Source: Hesseltinella vesiculosa (Eukaryota; Mucoromycota; Mucoromycetes; Mucorales; Cunninghamellaceae). From it: 64,000 nt of DNA. Below the pieces are notes generated by a model, which was given only the letters and a program-made list of their open reading frames with translations, made no database searches and was not told the origin of the DNA. Made by a program: the position numbers and the translations under genes. The stretch is taken from contig MCGT01000021.1 in assembly GCA_002104935.1 (NCBI GenBank), forward strand, positions 248,001 to 312,000, read 5' to 3'. This document shows positions 44,923 through 54,060 of the stretch, in pieces. Within the stretch, counting starts at the first letter, position 1. Each line of letters begins with the position of its first letter.

Positions 44923-46028
44923 CTATTCATGTTGATATATTTGAAAGTCCATATTTATATGGCCACCACGACCACCACGACCACCAAGGCCACTGACAGC
45001 GCCATGGTCACCACGATTGTCATGAGGAGGAGGAGGAACAAGGGAGCCCGAAAAACTTGTGTCAAGAGGTGATGTTTGGTGTCGCAATTGCTGTTGTTCG
45101 TAAAGAGGAGATGAGGTCGACAGTCGTCGTCGTTTATTCCCTGACATAGATGGGTAATAACCGTGCTCCTACAAAAAAAGGTTGGTAACACTGTAACAAC
45201 CCGCCCCAGTTTTAACCAATGATGCATCACTGACATCGACATCTCTCTCTTTAACCTTTACCACGACAGCAGTTGAAATGGAGTTAACATCATCGAGGCT
45301 GGTCGTCAAATGTGTGTCATCAGATTCATCGTCACTGACAAGCAAGATATCAGATGGCTCCGAGAGAGGAAATGGCTCATCATCCTCGAGATTTTGGTTG
45401 TTTTCATTCGCGTTGCTTGCCCCTGCGCCGGCGGTCGTGCTTGTTGGCGCTGCAGTCGATGATCTTCTGGTCGAAAGAGCTGTCTTTCGTAAATTGGAGT
45501 AAGCACCATGCAAAAAACTGTTTGCAAGCCATTGGTCTTTTGCTGTCGAAATCTGAGGCAGCGGCGTTTCGGGCAAAGATGCGGCCGCCTTTTCAAATTC
45601 ATCAGCCAATAATACTCGTTTGCAACGGTCAAGTTCTCTCCACATTTGACCAGTGAGTAGGCAGATATAGCATTCGTCTACCACTTGTTCCGTAACAGGC
45701 GAGCTGTTGTTCACACTCTGCTGGAGTTCCAACAGCTGCCTGACTGCTTCTTTCCTTTCTGCCTTTCCTGGCATCCCTCGCGATGCTGGCTTTCCCAACT
45801 GCCGATGAACCGTAAGCCCCGATGACCCCACCTGCCCCACAGGAGTTTGATTTTGGAGGACAATACTGGCCAAATTTTCCAGTTGCCGTTCAATACGGTG
45901 GTTTTGTTGAGATATTTGAGTTACTGCCCTGATTAAAACTCGATCTTCTCAGGAACGGTTGACGAGGTGGGAGGGATGGCAGAATTGCTGGGTGCTGAAA
46001 TATTAAGAAAGGCGTTGTCAGTGCTCAT
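44923..46028 (-). CDS. Hypothetical protein with C-terminal RGG motif
   Basis: The main exon reads QISQQNHRIERQLENLASIV, a Gln-rich helical stretch, then VVDECYICLLTGQMWRELDR, an Ala/Ser/Thr-rich linker, and an acidic segment. An intron (about 45222-45170) joins it to EHGYYPSMSGNKRRRLSTSS and an RGG tail (GLGGRGGRGGHINMDF) with stop at 44923. RGG tails usually bind RNA. The start is uncertain: an ATG at 46028 begins STDNAFLNISAPSNSAIPPT, but it reaches the main frame only through a very short (35-nt) putative intron near 45990-45956 or a frameshift. The family is not recognised. Confidence 0.5.
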
Positions 46029-46099
46029 GTGGAATATGAAAAGTTGGAGAGAGAAGATAGAAAAAAAAAATGAGGGTGAGTTGATTTTTCTCGTAAGCT

Positions 46100-46470
46100 A
46101 CTGCGCGGAGGTTGAATTGCCCACCCGATTTTTTTTTCTTCATTTTTTAAATAAAAAGCAAACACTGCACAGCACGTTTAAGTCATTGGATCGATGTGAA
46201 ATTTTGAGAAAATGTGCAAAGACGTAAATGATAATGCCACTGAAAAAATCACATCGATTGGTGAAAGCTGCCCCGCCAACTTTTGATCAGTTCGTGTTGA
46301 CACCTCCGAATCGCCAGCTAAAAAAAATGAAAAATCGGCCTTTTTCGCCAGGGGACCTCCAGGCCATCTGATCAAAAATTGAGTTGAATATTGCTCTTAA
46401 TAAATCCACACCCAAACTTTGCATATCAGTACAAATGATGAGAAGGCTCGACATGCACTAAAAATTATTT
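46100..46470 (+). repeat. Dispersed repeat core, copy adjoining the Plavaka-like gene
   Basis: Forward copy with CACTGCACAGCACGTTTAAG, AACTTTTGATCAGTTCGTGT, TTTTTCGCCAGGGGACCTCC and GATCAAAAATTGAG. To its right it continues with a GTGTACTTGAATTTACTTTC-type segment like the inner arm of the 33.7-kb element, so it may be a truncated derivative of that element. Confidence 0.65.
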
Positions 46471-46563
46471 CGTGTGTACTTGAATTTACTTTCTCGAGCA
46501 CTTGAAGATGAACTATCAGTTTCACCCGCCTTGCCAGCTACCGAGAATGAGCCCCTGATCGCC

Positions 46564-46598
<35 letters not shown>

Positions 46599-46629
46599 AC
46601 TGCCTCTTTCTCTTCATATTTTTTTTCAG

Positions 46630-49117
46630 ATGGTTTACTACAAAACATGTACTTGTGGCAAGGCATTTAGAAGCAAAAGACAATTCAATCGGCACAAAAA
46701 ATACTGTCGGCTACAAGCGATAACATCGCTCATACAAAGCGGGGCACCATTGACCCGAACTGCCCAGCTACCCGACCACCAACAGTCAACAATGGACGCT
46801 CCATTCATCGAATTGCCACCTCTCCAGCAGGCAATTGCAACAGCAAGTTATCATCCAAGAGAAGAAAGCAAAACACCACCCGTGCGTCACTTTGAACTAG
46901 AGCCAAGCGATCTTGACGTCAGGCTGTCCCCTTCCCCTTCGTATCCTGCCCTACAAAACCAGTACACCAACATCATTGATCTGCGTGATGTCATGGCATG
47001 CCAAAGGGCCTACCGATGCTCCCCTTCAGATAACTATATTCTTAGCCTAGTTGAAATTGCGAACAAACACGGCTTCACAAAATCGACATTTGATGATCTG
47101 AAATCGATTTATCCGCATGCCTCTGACGATGATCTTCCAGTATCCTTTCACCGAGCATTCAAGAAGCTTGGACACTTGTACCCCTCTCCTTTTATCAAGA
47201 GCTATTGCCCATCTTGTCTGACTCCATATGAACCCACTGAAACGAGTCGTTGTGTGAATCCCCAATGTGGCACCAGTACAGCCGTCACCAACAGCAGCAA
47301 CAACCCTTTGCTGATTGTGGAATACCAACTTCCGTCCCGTCACTTGGCTGCCCTCCTCGCTAATGATAGCACCCGGTCTCTTCTGCAAAAGATACATCCT
47401 TCTACGAATCAAGGTAAATTTGGCCGTGCTCTAGACTGATCCCCCGCTCTCTTTAATTTTTTTTGTCAACTGACTCTTTAATTTAGTAGGCACAGCCCAA
47501 TATGAAGATGTGTTTGATGGAAACTGCTTTACGAATTTGAAAAGTTCAGGGGTCGCATTTGCAGATGACAGCACTGATGTGGCAATCTCTCTATTTATCG
47601 ATGACTTCAATGCCTCCAAAAAAGTATACCGCGCGGACAAAATGACAATGGTGCTGATGATCATTTTTGCTTTCGACCCGGCCCTTCGTCACCACCTAGA
47701 GCACATGGTTCCTGTTGCAGTCCTTCCATTTGCCTCCAACGGCAAACAGTCGCGACTCATGCTCAGTATGTTGCTGGCCCCATTGTTAACGACCTCGTAC
47801 AACTTGAATATGACATGCGTGTCCTGACCATTGATCGTGTCATCCTGTTCAAGGCACACTGTCAGCTTGCAACCGGAGATACCTTGGCCGCTGCAGACCT
47901 ACTTGGTCATCTTGGTCATCTGTCTCTGTATCCCTGTCGGATATGCATTGTCCCAGCAACGCGGGTAGGCTTAGCATCGTATGTGCCAGCTTCCTCAGGC
48001 ACCTTCCGGCCAAGATCAAGACAAGAAATAGCTGCTGGATTTAATGTATTTTTTTTTTTTTGCGCTCATCTTCCTTTTTTGAATAGCATGGAATTGAAAC
48101 ACCGAGCATTTTCAGCCGCCTGGGGGGTTGTCATGGCATTTTTTTTTTGGGCTGGACGAGCTCCATGTTCTTGGGCAAAACGTTGGTAAATTTATCATCA
48201 AGCTCTTATGCGAAGAAAGCATTGGTAACCTACAGACAACTGGAAATATATTCAGCCTAGATGACGACGTTTGGGACGACATCGAGTGGGATCTGAATGC
48301 GTCCCTGGGCACTTTTTCGAATTCTGGCGTCTTTGGTTTCAGACTGTCAATTCCTACTTCAAGCAATGAAGCATTGCGAGGTGTGGACATTCTAGGTCTG
48401 GTCAAGTATTTGTTGCCTGCTTTTGTGGTCCCGCGGATTCGACGCCAAGACGCCCGTGACAGCCTTCAAGCTTTGTGCCGGGTCTTCCAAATCGCGGGCC
48501 TGTGCAAAATCTCGGAACAGCATCTCACTCAGCTGGACAGGTACTCTCAACAGCAGAGACGGAGGAATGCCGAACGGACTATGATGTATTATTTTTAGGG
48601 ATGTGCATTGTTGGATGGATTTTTTGCAAAAGGAAGTGGAAGCCCATGCATTGCCAGTATCAGTGTTCACACCAACGATGCACCAGCTCTACCACCTTGT
48701 CCAAGCGATACATGCTCTTGGACCACCATTTGCATACTCGTGCCGCTCACTAGAGAGGATGATTGGGGTGTTCAAACGGAAATCAACAGCCAATGCACAC
48801 AAGTACTCCAACATGAAGACGCTTGCCCGGCGGCATAATGTGCTGTCCTTTGCTAAGCTGGCAGGATTTATTCGAACCCCATGCAATGGCGGAGGTGCCG
48901 AACTTAACAGACGACAGGTGAGAGATACAGTAGAAAGAGTGGGAAGCCGCGATCATCTCACTTGTTTTTCTTTTCTCGGCAGGGTAATTACGATGATAAC
49001 TACAATGATGGCATAGGCGACAAAGAATTCGTTGATCAAGCGATTTATGTTTGCAAGGTTACAAAGAAGCTACCCATTATGGTATCATCCGATAACATTT
49101 TTTTCTTCCTTTTCGAA
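46630..49117 (+). pseudogene. Plavaka/CACTA-like transposase, frame-disrupted
   Basis: From ATG 46630 the protein opens with a C2H2-type finger (CTCGKAFRSKRQFNRHKKYC). After an intron near 47413 come YEDVFDGNCFTNLKSSGVAF, then in a shifted frame VAGPIVNDLVQLEYDMRVLT, LLGHLGHLSLYPCRICIVPA, GLDELHVLGQNVGKFI and FTPTMHQLYHLVQAIHALGP with AYSCRSLERMIGVFKRKSTA. This order (DG-x-C/Y, D-L-x-A, C-R-x-C, LDE-x-H, ERxIG) is that of the large transposases of Plavaka and related CACTA-like elements in fungi. Frames change near 47770 and at a 10-T run (48139-48148); the latter may be a sequencing slip. The reading ends at 49123, already overlapping the antisense of the truncated GNL1 exon. Confidence 0.72.
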
Positions 49118-49942
49118 TATCCATGACGAGGAGCAGGATGTCGCTCATTTCCAGTACACGCCAGCTATGGTTTAGGTCAAACCCAAAAAGAGGTGAGGTC
49201 ATTTTGCGGATGTAATAATAAACTGCTAAGTTACAGCTGTCGCCACACTTCCAAATTCTGTTCAAACCAGCTGAGTTGACCGCTGTGACCATAGGTTTCA
49301 TACAAGGACACCTTCCATTGGTCAAATGCGCGTTTTTCTTGCAGCTCCAGCTGCTCTTTGGTGATATCGTAGGACCAAGCAGGCCGCTTTGGGAAATCAA
49401 TAGTAGGTTGGCATTGTTCAACACTGAGTTCCAGGCACGTCTAAATTTAACAAAAATTAGCAAAAACTGCGGCAAGCGATCCATTGAAATCATACATACA
49501 TTTGGCAATCTTTGAAATGGTTTCATACTGTCAAGTCGAGCGATTCGAATCGTCTCGGGGGAGAGCTTTTCGAACGCTGACACAAGACTAAACAAAACAG
49601 ATAGCAGTACAATAGGATTGAATGGTTAGGCAGCCGGGGAGTATCGTTGAGATTCATACTTTTTCTCCTGAAGTAGCGTGTCCATGCCAAAACTTGTCGT
49701 TTCTGGATGTGGTATGGAGCTGGTAGAGGTACAAAATGATCCTTGATTTCTGTGTTGACTGCTGGTTTACGCATTGGAGCATCATCGTCTAGCCAATACG
49801 CTTTGTTGATTTAAAAACGTACGTGAGTGTTTATCCCATTTGCCGCATGTAGAATCATGTTACGTTGGCTCGCTTTTCGTGCTTTTCTTTCTTTCAATTG
49901 GAGCTTCTTCTTCTTGCCACTATACGCCACTTTCCTTTGCAT
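49115..49942 (-). pseudogene. GNL1-type (MMR1/HSR1) GTPase, truncated 5' fragment
   Basis: Exons read leftwards from ATG 49942: QRKVAYSGKKKKLQLKERKA, the basic start typical of GNL1; a middle exon ending HTTSRND; SAFEKLSPETIRIARLDSMK with PFQRLPN; FPKRPAWSYDITKEQLELQE with SWFEQNLEVWRQL; and WRVLEMSDILLLVMDIRK. In GNL1 the last phrase is the start of the circularly permuted GTPase domain and is followed by H-P and the NK-x-D motif. Here the reading breaks after DIR into KGRKKCYRMIP and a stop, exactly where the converging transposase gene begins. All nucleotide-binding motifs are missing. The 5' splice structure is intact. Confidence 0.7.
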
Positions 49943-50348
49943 CGCAGTTAATGAAGTTGGAAAAAAAAGACTTTCTGGTGGGAAGAAAAGAAAAAAGAAA
50001 TTAGTATTTCCGCTACTCCTGTCCTCCTTCAGTCACGCGACTTGTAACACAGCAACTTTATGATTTTGCCGTAACCAGAATTTACTGTTTGTTTGGATCC
50101 ACTTGTACAGTCATTGGTACACTGAAGTTCATTGGGTCAAGTGGGCAAGAAGCGCAAGAGATGCGATTCCCGCTGGCAAAACAACATTGCTTGTCGAGGC
50201 TCACTGGAGCGTCTTGAAAAGGTTTTTTTTTTAAAAAATCTCACTCTTTTTTTCTAATGGGTTCACCTGCACCATCACAATTGACCAAGAACAGACTACT
50301 TGGTTTTTATTATGATTTCAAGACAATGTCTAAGACTTATCATGCCAT
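49943..50348. other. Intergenic, no supported gene
   Basis: About 400 bases upstream of the truncated GNL1 fragment. It contains a purine-rich tract (49965-50000) and a T-run at 50222-50231. I see no further exon or repeat copy. Confidence 0.4.
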
Positions 50349-50552
50349 TCAACCAAAAGGTGGCTGATAAGACGAGCTGTGCCCTCTTGGGAACATGAGC
50401 TCAGAGCGGAATGGAGGAAGCTGAATGCTCTCCAAATTACTTAAGGTCGAAATGAGCTGTACCAAGTGGATGTTAGGCGTTGGGTGTGCAGCTGTCCATA
50501 TTTTATCCACAGCCGCTCTCTCCTCTGCAGACACCTTGTTCAGGGTGACCAT
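50349..50552 (-). CDS. Hypothetical short protein, 67 residues
   Basis: ATG at 50552 begins MVTLNKVSAEERAAVDKIWT and continues through HLVQLISTLSNLESIQLPPF to a stop at 50349. The composition is protein-like, with an amphipathic helix and a Pro-containing end. It is divergent from the zinc-finger gene that begins about 190 bp to the right. No family is recognised; it could be the tail of a lost gene. Confidence 0.3.
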   Translation of the reverse strand: MVTLNKVSAEERAAVDKIWTAAHPTPNIHLVQLISTLSNLESIQLPPFRSELMFPRGHSSSYQPPFG

Positions 50553-50743
50553 GGATATGGAAACAGTGTATATTAGTTATTGCCTCGCAGGTACTTAATA
50601 ACATGAAACCAGTCCCCTCCATTCACCCAACTTATTCCTGTAAGGATTTGAGCAAAAAAAGATTACGAAGGCTAATTTTTCTTCCTTTCTCATCTACCTC
50701 AGCCAGAAGTATACACAGACATCCCCCTCTCATCAGCAAGACG

Positions 50744-51235
50744 ATGTCTGCCATATATGGCACACAAAAGAATGTGTGTAGCCATTCAAACTGCACAAAA
50801 ACTATCAGAATTGACAACACAACTGGCTACTGCAAGCTTCACAATCGTATATCCCGGAATGAACGTGTCAACTCTCAGGACGCAAGCGAACAAATGTGTA
50901 CGTATGATGGCTGCGATAAACCACTTCGCTTGGACAACAAGTCAGGATACTGCTATTCCCATCGTGGCACCAATCTTGCTAGAGAGCCTGGAACCGATCT
51001 CACCAACTCAACTATGGATCCTCCTGAACAGGTCAAATGGCCGATGATCCTTTGCTCGTACTGCAATGAAATCCCAGTCAACGCTCTTACTAACGAAAAG
51101 AGACGGTGCCAGAATTGCAGCAAAACACTAAAGGCATCTGGCGAAGGTATAAAGCGACAAACCGGGGACATTGCTCCGTTTTCTTTCGAAACTGGTGCAA
51201 ATCACGCATTCTCTGTGTGGCATGTGGCGCCCTAG
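50744..51235 (+). CDS. Protein with two C-x4-C-x12-C-x2-H modules and a zinc ribbon
   Basis: From ATG 50744 the protein has 163 residues; an in-frame ATG at 50603 would add 47 basic residues. Two modules with identical spacing (C-x4-C-x12-C-x2-H), each with I/L-R-I/L-D-N and GYC before the final His, lie at about residues 12-33 and 51-72. A C-x2-C/C-x2-C ribbon (LCSYCNEIPVNALTNEKRRC) follows. Such small zinc modules often bind nucleic acid or protein. I do not recognise a named family, and no introns are needed. The last 40 residues look unstructured. Confidence 0.55.
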   Translation: MSAIYGTQKNVCSHSNCTKTIRIDNTTGYCKLHNRISRNERVNSQDASEQMCTYDGCDKPLRLDNKSGYCYSHRGTNLAREPGTDLTNSTMDPPEQVKWPMILCSYCNEIPVNALTNEKRRCQNCSKTLKASGEGIKRQTGDIAPFSFETGANHAFSVWHVAP

Positions 51236-51572
51236 CTAAGACTTCCTTTTGACGCTGTATTTCCTCCGTTATTTCCTTCCTTATTCCTCTTAAATACCAC
51301 ATCCCCCTTGGACATGTTGTCTGGCTTGCCATAGCTTCTTGCATTGCAGCCATCAATTTCATGTATTATTCGTTTTCTCGATCCAGCTCTGATTCTTTTC
51401 AAAACACACTCAAAAAAAAAATGAACAACCAAAAAAAAAAAAAAACCTCCTGGTCTTTTAAACGATTTTCAAGCACAGCTGGTCCCTTCATCTTTGCACT
51501 GGACAGAGCATGACAGAGCATGTCCAGTGGAAAAAGGTTTTTGCATCGCCAGCTTGCATCAATTTCGCGGAA

Positions 51573-51690
51573 ATATGTCCCACTTTCATCGAGACGTGCC
51601 CCACTTTCACCGAGATGTGCCCCACTTTCACTGAGATGTGTCCCACTTTCACCGAGATGTGTCCTTCACTGAGATGTGTCCCACTTTCAC
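51573..51690. repeat. 21-bp minisatellite, about 5.8 copies
   Basis: Tandem units of 21 bp (ATGTGCCCCACTTTCACCGA plus G) run from 51573. Units 2-4 differ at one to three positions, unit 5 lacks 4 bp, and the last is partial. The array sits in the spacer between the zinc-finger gene and the 3' end of the PDI gene. The open frame across it is a by-product of the 21-bp period and is not a convincing gene. Confidence 0.8.
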
Positions 51691-51800
51691 TTCTGATTGG
51701 TTAAAAAATTTTATTCAATGCACAAATGAATCTCTAGTACCCGCCAAATGTTCGAGAAAATCTGGTACAGTATTGGTAAAAAACGTTACGCATGAACACG

Positions 51801-53135
51801 TTAGGTACTGGCATCAAATACATTCAAAATATTTTGTCGAATGGTGAAGTCATCCAATTTGGCCAAAGTGACAGTACTGGATTTGATAATTTTTTGGATG
51901 CGCGCCTTTTCCTTGTCAATAAAGTCATCTCCTTTTTCCAGGATCTTTTCCATTAGCTTCGTATAATACTTTGCATAGCGAGATTCAACATCGGAAGCAG
52001 CTTGTTGGGCCTTGAGCAGGATGGACTGCTGTTGTTCAGGTTGACCCGATGCTTTGACAAATTCAGCGGCGTGACGATCCAAATCTTCTATACGACCAGC
52101 AGAGGTATCCAGGCCACCACCAACAGTGCGGTGAGTGCCGCATTGCTCGTTCAAAAAGGCCAAAAAGTCGGCTTCACCACGGCCACCTTCATAGGGGATG
52201 GGTTCAGCACCGCCAGGAGGGAAGAACTTGATAGTAGGGAAGCCAGAGATGTCATACTCGGTACCAATGGCACGTTCCTTATCAGCGTCGATCTTGACCA
52301 CGTTACACTTGGGCTCATTGGCAAAAGCAGCGCCGACTTTTTCATAAATAGGAGCCAGGCTCTTGCAATGACCACACCAGCTGGCATAAAATTCCACCAA
52401 GGTCCCAGTCGAGGGGTCGTCCACAGTGTCGTGGAAGTCACCGGTTGCAAGGGATTTCACATGTGACACGGTGGCTCGGATGTGAGGTCGGATACCAGAT
52501 TTGTCGTGCACAAACTTGCTCAAGGCGTCAAGGTCTCGGCCGCCACTGTAATCCACCACACCAACGCTGGAAGTGACCCCCTTGGGGAACCATTTCAAGG
52601 TTGGGAAGCCTTGCACACCAAAGGCAGCCCCAAGATCCCGGTGTTCGTCGGCATCGAGCTTGGCAATAATCACATCGTCCGAATGAGAAAAGGCATCACC
52701 AAGCTCGGCGTACACAGGAGCAAGGCTCTTGCAGTGGCCACACCAGGGAGCGTAAAACTCCACCAAAGCAGGTCGAGATCCATCAATGACATTGTAAAAG
52801 TTGCCTGTGGTAAGAACAAAAACATTGCCATCCATGATGACCTCACCAGATGACGACCCCGTCTTTTCACGTACAAGGGCCATAGCATCATCAAACGAAT
52901 GGATATCCTTGACTTGAGCAAAGGCCTGGTTGACTTTGCTGGCGATCTTTTCAGGTGTGAGCGACTTGACTTCGAGAACGAGCTGATTCACGCCAGCTTG
53001 TAAAGTTTGAGCATCCAAGTTTCGCGCACGGTCGATCAAGTTTTCACCAATACGGCCGCCCTTGTAGTAATCGTAGCCAAGGAAGCCGGCATTAAGCAAT
53101 ACCAGAAAAAAGAAGAGAGTTCTGAAAGCAGACAT
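51801..53135 (-). CDS. Protein disulfide isomerase, two thioredoxin domains plus ERp29-like C-terminus
   Basis: Single exon of 444 residues from ATG 53135. A hydrophobic N-terminus (MSAFRTLFFFLVLLNAGFLG) is followed by about 85 helical residues. Two thioredoxin domains follow with APWCGHCKSLAP (CGHC at 132-135) and ASWCGHCKSLAP (CGHC at 254-257), each with a cis-Pro in GFPT. The last 100 residues (DVESRYAKYYTKLMEKILEK) are the helical ERp29 C-terminal domain, giving the fungal TigA/ERp38 layout. Known reaction: formation and shuffling of disulfides in the ER. Two oddities: the extra N-terminal helical segment, and a C-terminus (NVFDAST) without an HDEL-type signal, so retention may rely on an uncleaved N-terminal anchor. 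Confidence 0.88.
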   Translation of the reverse strand: MSAFRTLFFFLVLLNAGFLGYDYYKGGRIGENLIDRARNLDAQTLQAGVNQLVLEVKSLTPEKIASKVNQAFAQVKDIHSFDDAMALVREKTGSSSGEVIMDGNVFVLTTGNFYNVIDGSRPALVEFYAPWCGHCKSLAPVYAELGDAFSHSDDVIIAKLDADEHRDLGAAFGVQGFPTLKWFPKGVTSSVGVVDYSGGRDLDALSKFVHDKSGIRPHIRATVSHVKSLATGDFHDTVDDPSTGTLVEFYASWCGHCKSLAPIYEKVGAAFANEPKCNVVKIDADKERAIGTEYDISGFPTIKFFPPGGAEPIPYEGGRGEADFLAFLNEQCGTHRTVGGGLDTSAGRIEDLDRHAAEFVKASGQPEQQQSILLKAQQAASDVESRYAKYYTKLMEKILEKGDDFIDKEKARIQKIIKSSTVTLAKLDDFTIRQNILNVFDAST

Positions 53136-53559
53136 GTCCCTTGCTTCGATGTTATATGGTTAGGAAAATCGTAAAAAAGCAAAAAAAAAAAAAAAAGAAA
53201 ATCAAAAAAGAATGGGCCATTATTTTTCACTGATTTTTAAAACAACGAATGACGTTTCTCCAACGAATTCCGCGTGACAACTTCAGTTTGAAAAAGTCCC
53301 TCGCCCCCGTCTTTTTTTGCGCTTTCCTCACATCTTCAAAACGCTGGTCGCTTTAGTGCATGTGACAGTTTTATAGCTCTTGGGAGAGCCTTTCAGTATT
53401 ATTAAAAGATATATATTTACAGTAGATTCATACTGCATCTTCTCATATTAAATAGTGAAAAGTTGGCATAGGGAATTTGGCTGCATCGCATACTGTATGC
53501 GTACCGCTCTTGGATGGCAGCACAGCGTAGGTTTGGAATGCCTAGCCATCAAATAAAGC
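53136..53559. other. Intergenic, PDI upstream region
   Basis: About 420 bases with an A-run at 53180-53194 and A/T-rich sequence. I see no gene; the region ends at a diverged repeat-core copy. Confidence 0.4.
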
Positions 53560-53860
53560 ATATGCCTCTCACAATGGACCTTTCTCACCACATACTAGCC
53601 TTCTACACTGTTTGGCGTGGATGGGACAAAGTCGGATTTTTGATGATTTTTTTGCCGATCCACAGGGCGTCTCATTGGTCATTTTGGCTGGGGAATTGGA
53701 AGTGTCAAAACCAAAACAGTGAAATGTTGGCTGGGCAACCGTTGCCTATCGGCTTGATATTTTCAGTATCATTATTATTTACGAGCTTCTACATCCATGC
53801 AAAATCGCACGCTGATTCAGTAACTCAAAAGTGCTGAGCGACACTGCGCTTTTTTATCTA
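53560..53860 (-). repeat. Dispersed repeat core, diverged reverse copy
   Basis: The reverse complement of the core is recognisable: GTTGGCTGGGCAACCGTTGC, ATTTTCAGTATCATTATTAT, CATCCATGCAAAATCGCACG and AACTCAAAAGTGCTGAGCGA. It lies just upstream of the SET2 gene and is less conserved than the copies in the large elements. Confidence 0.55.
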
Positions 53861-54060
53861 AAACGATGAAAATGACTGAAAAAAAAAAACTGTCAGCCAA
53901 ACCAATTCAACATCCGTCAGCGGGTAATCCGAAATCCGATTGGCTCGTTAGATTGAAGCCTTTTTTTTTTTTCTTTGGTTTTTGATTTTTTCGTTCTTTC
54001 TTCCCCTCTCTTTTTTATTGTCCCTGTTGTTTACATTGACCAAAGAGTGTACAAGCTGCG

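Noticed and set aside
51510..51704. Open frame with Cys-Pro-Thr-Phe-Thr-Glu repeats
   Set aside because: It is produced by the 21-bp tandem repeat reading in frame, with no leader or homology.
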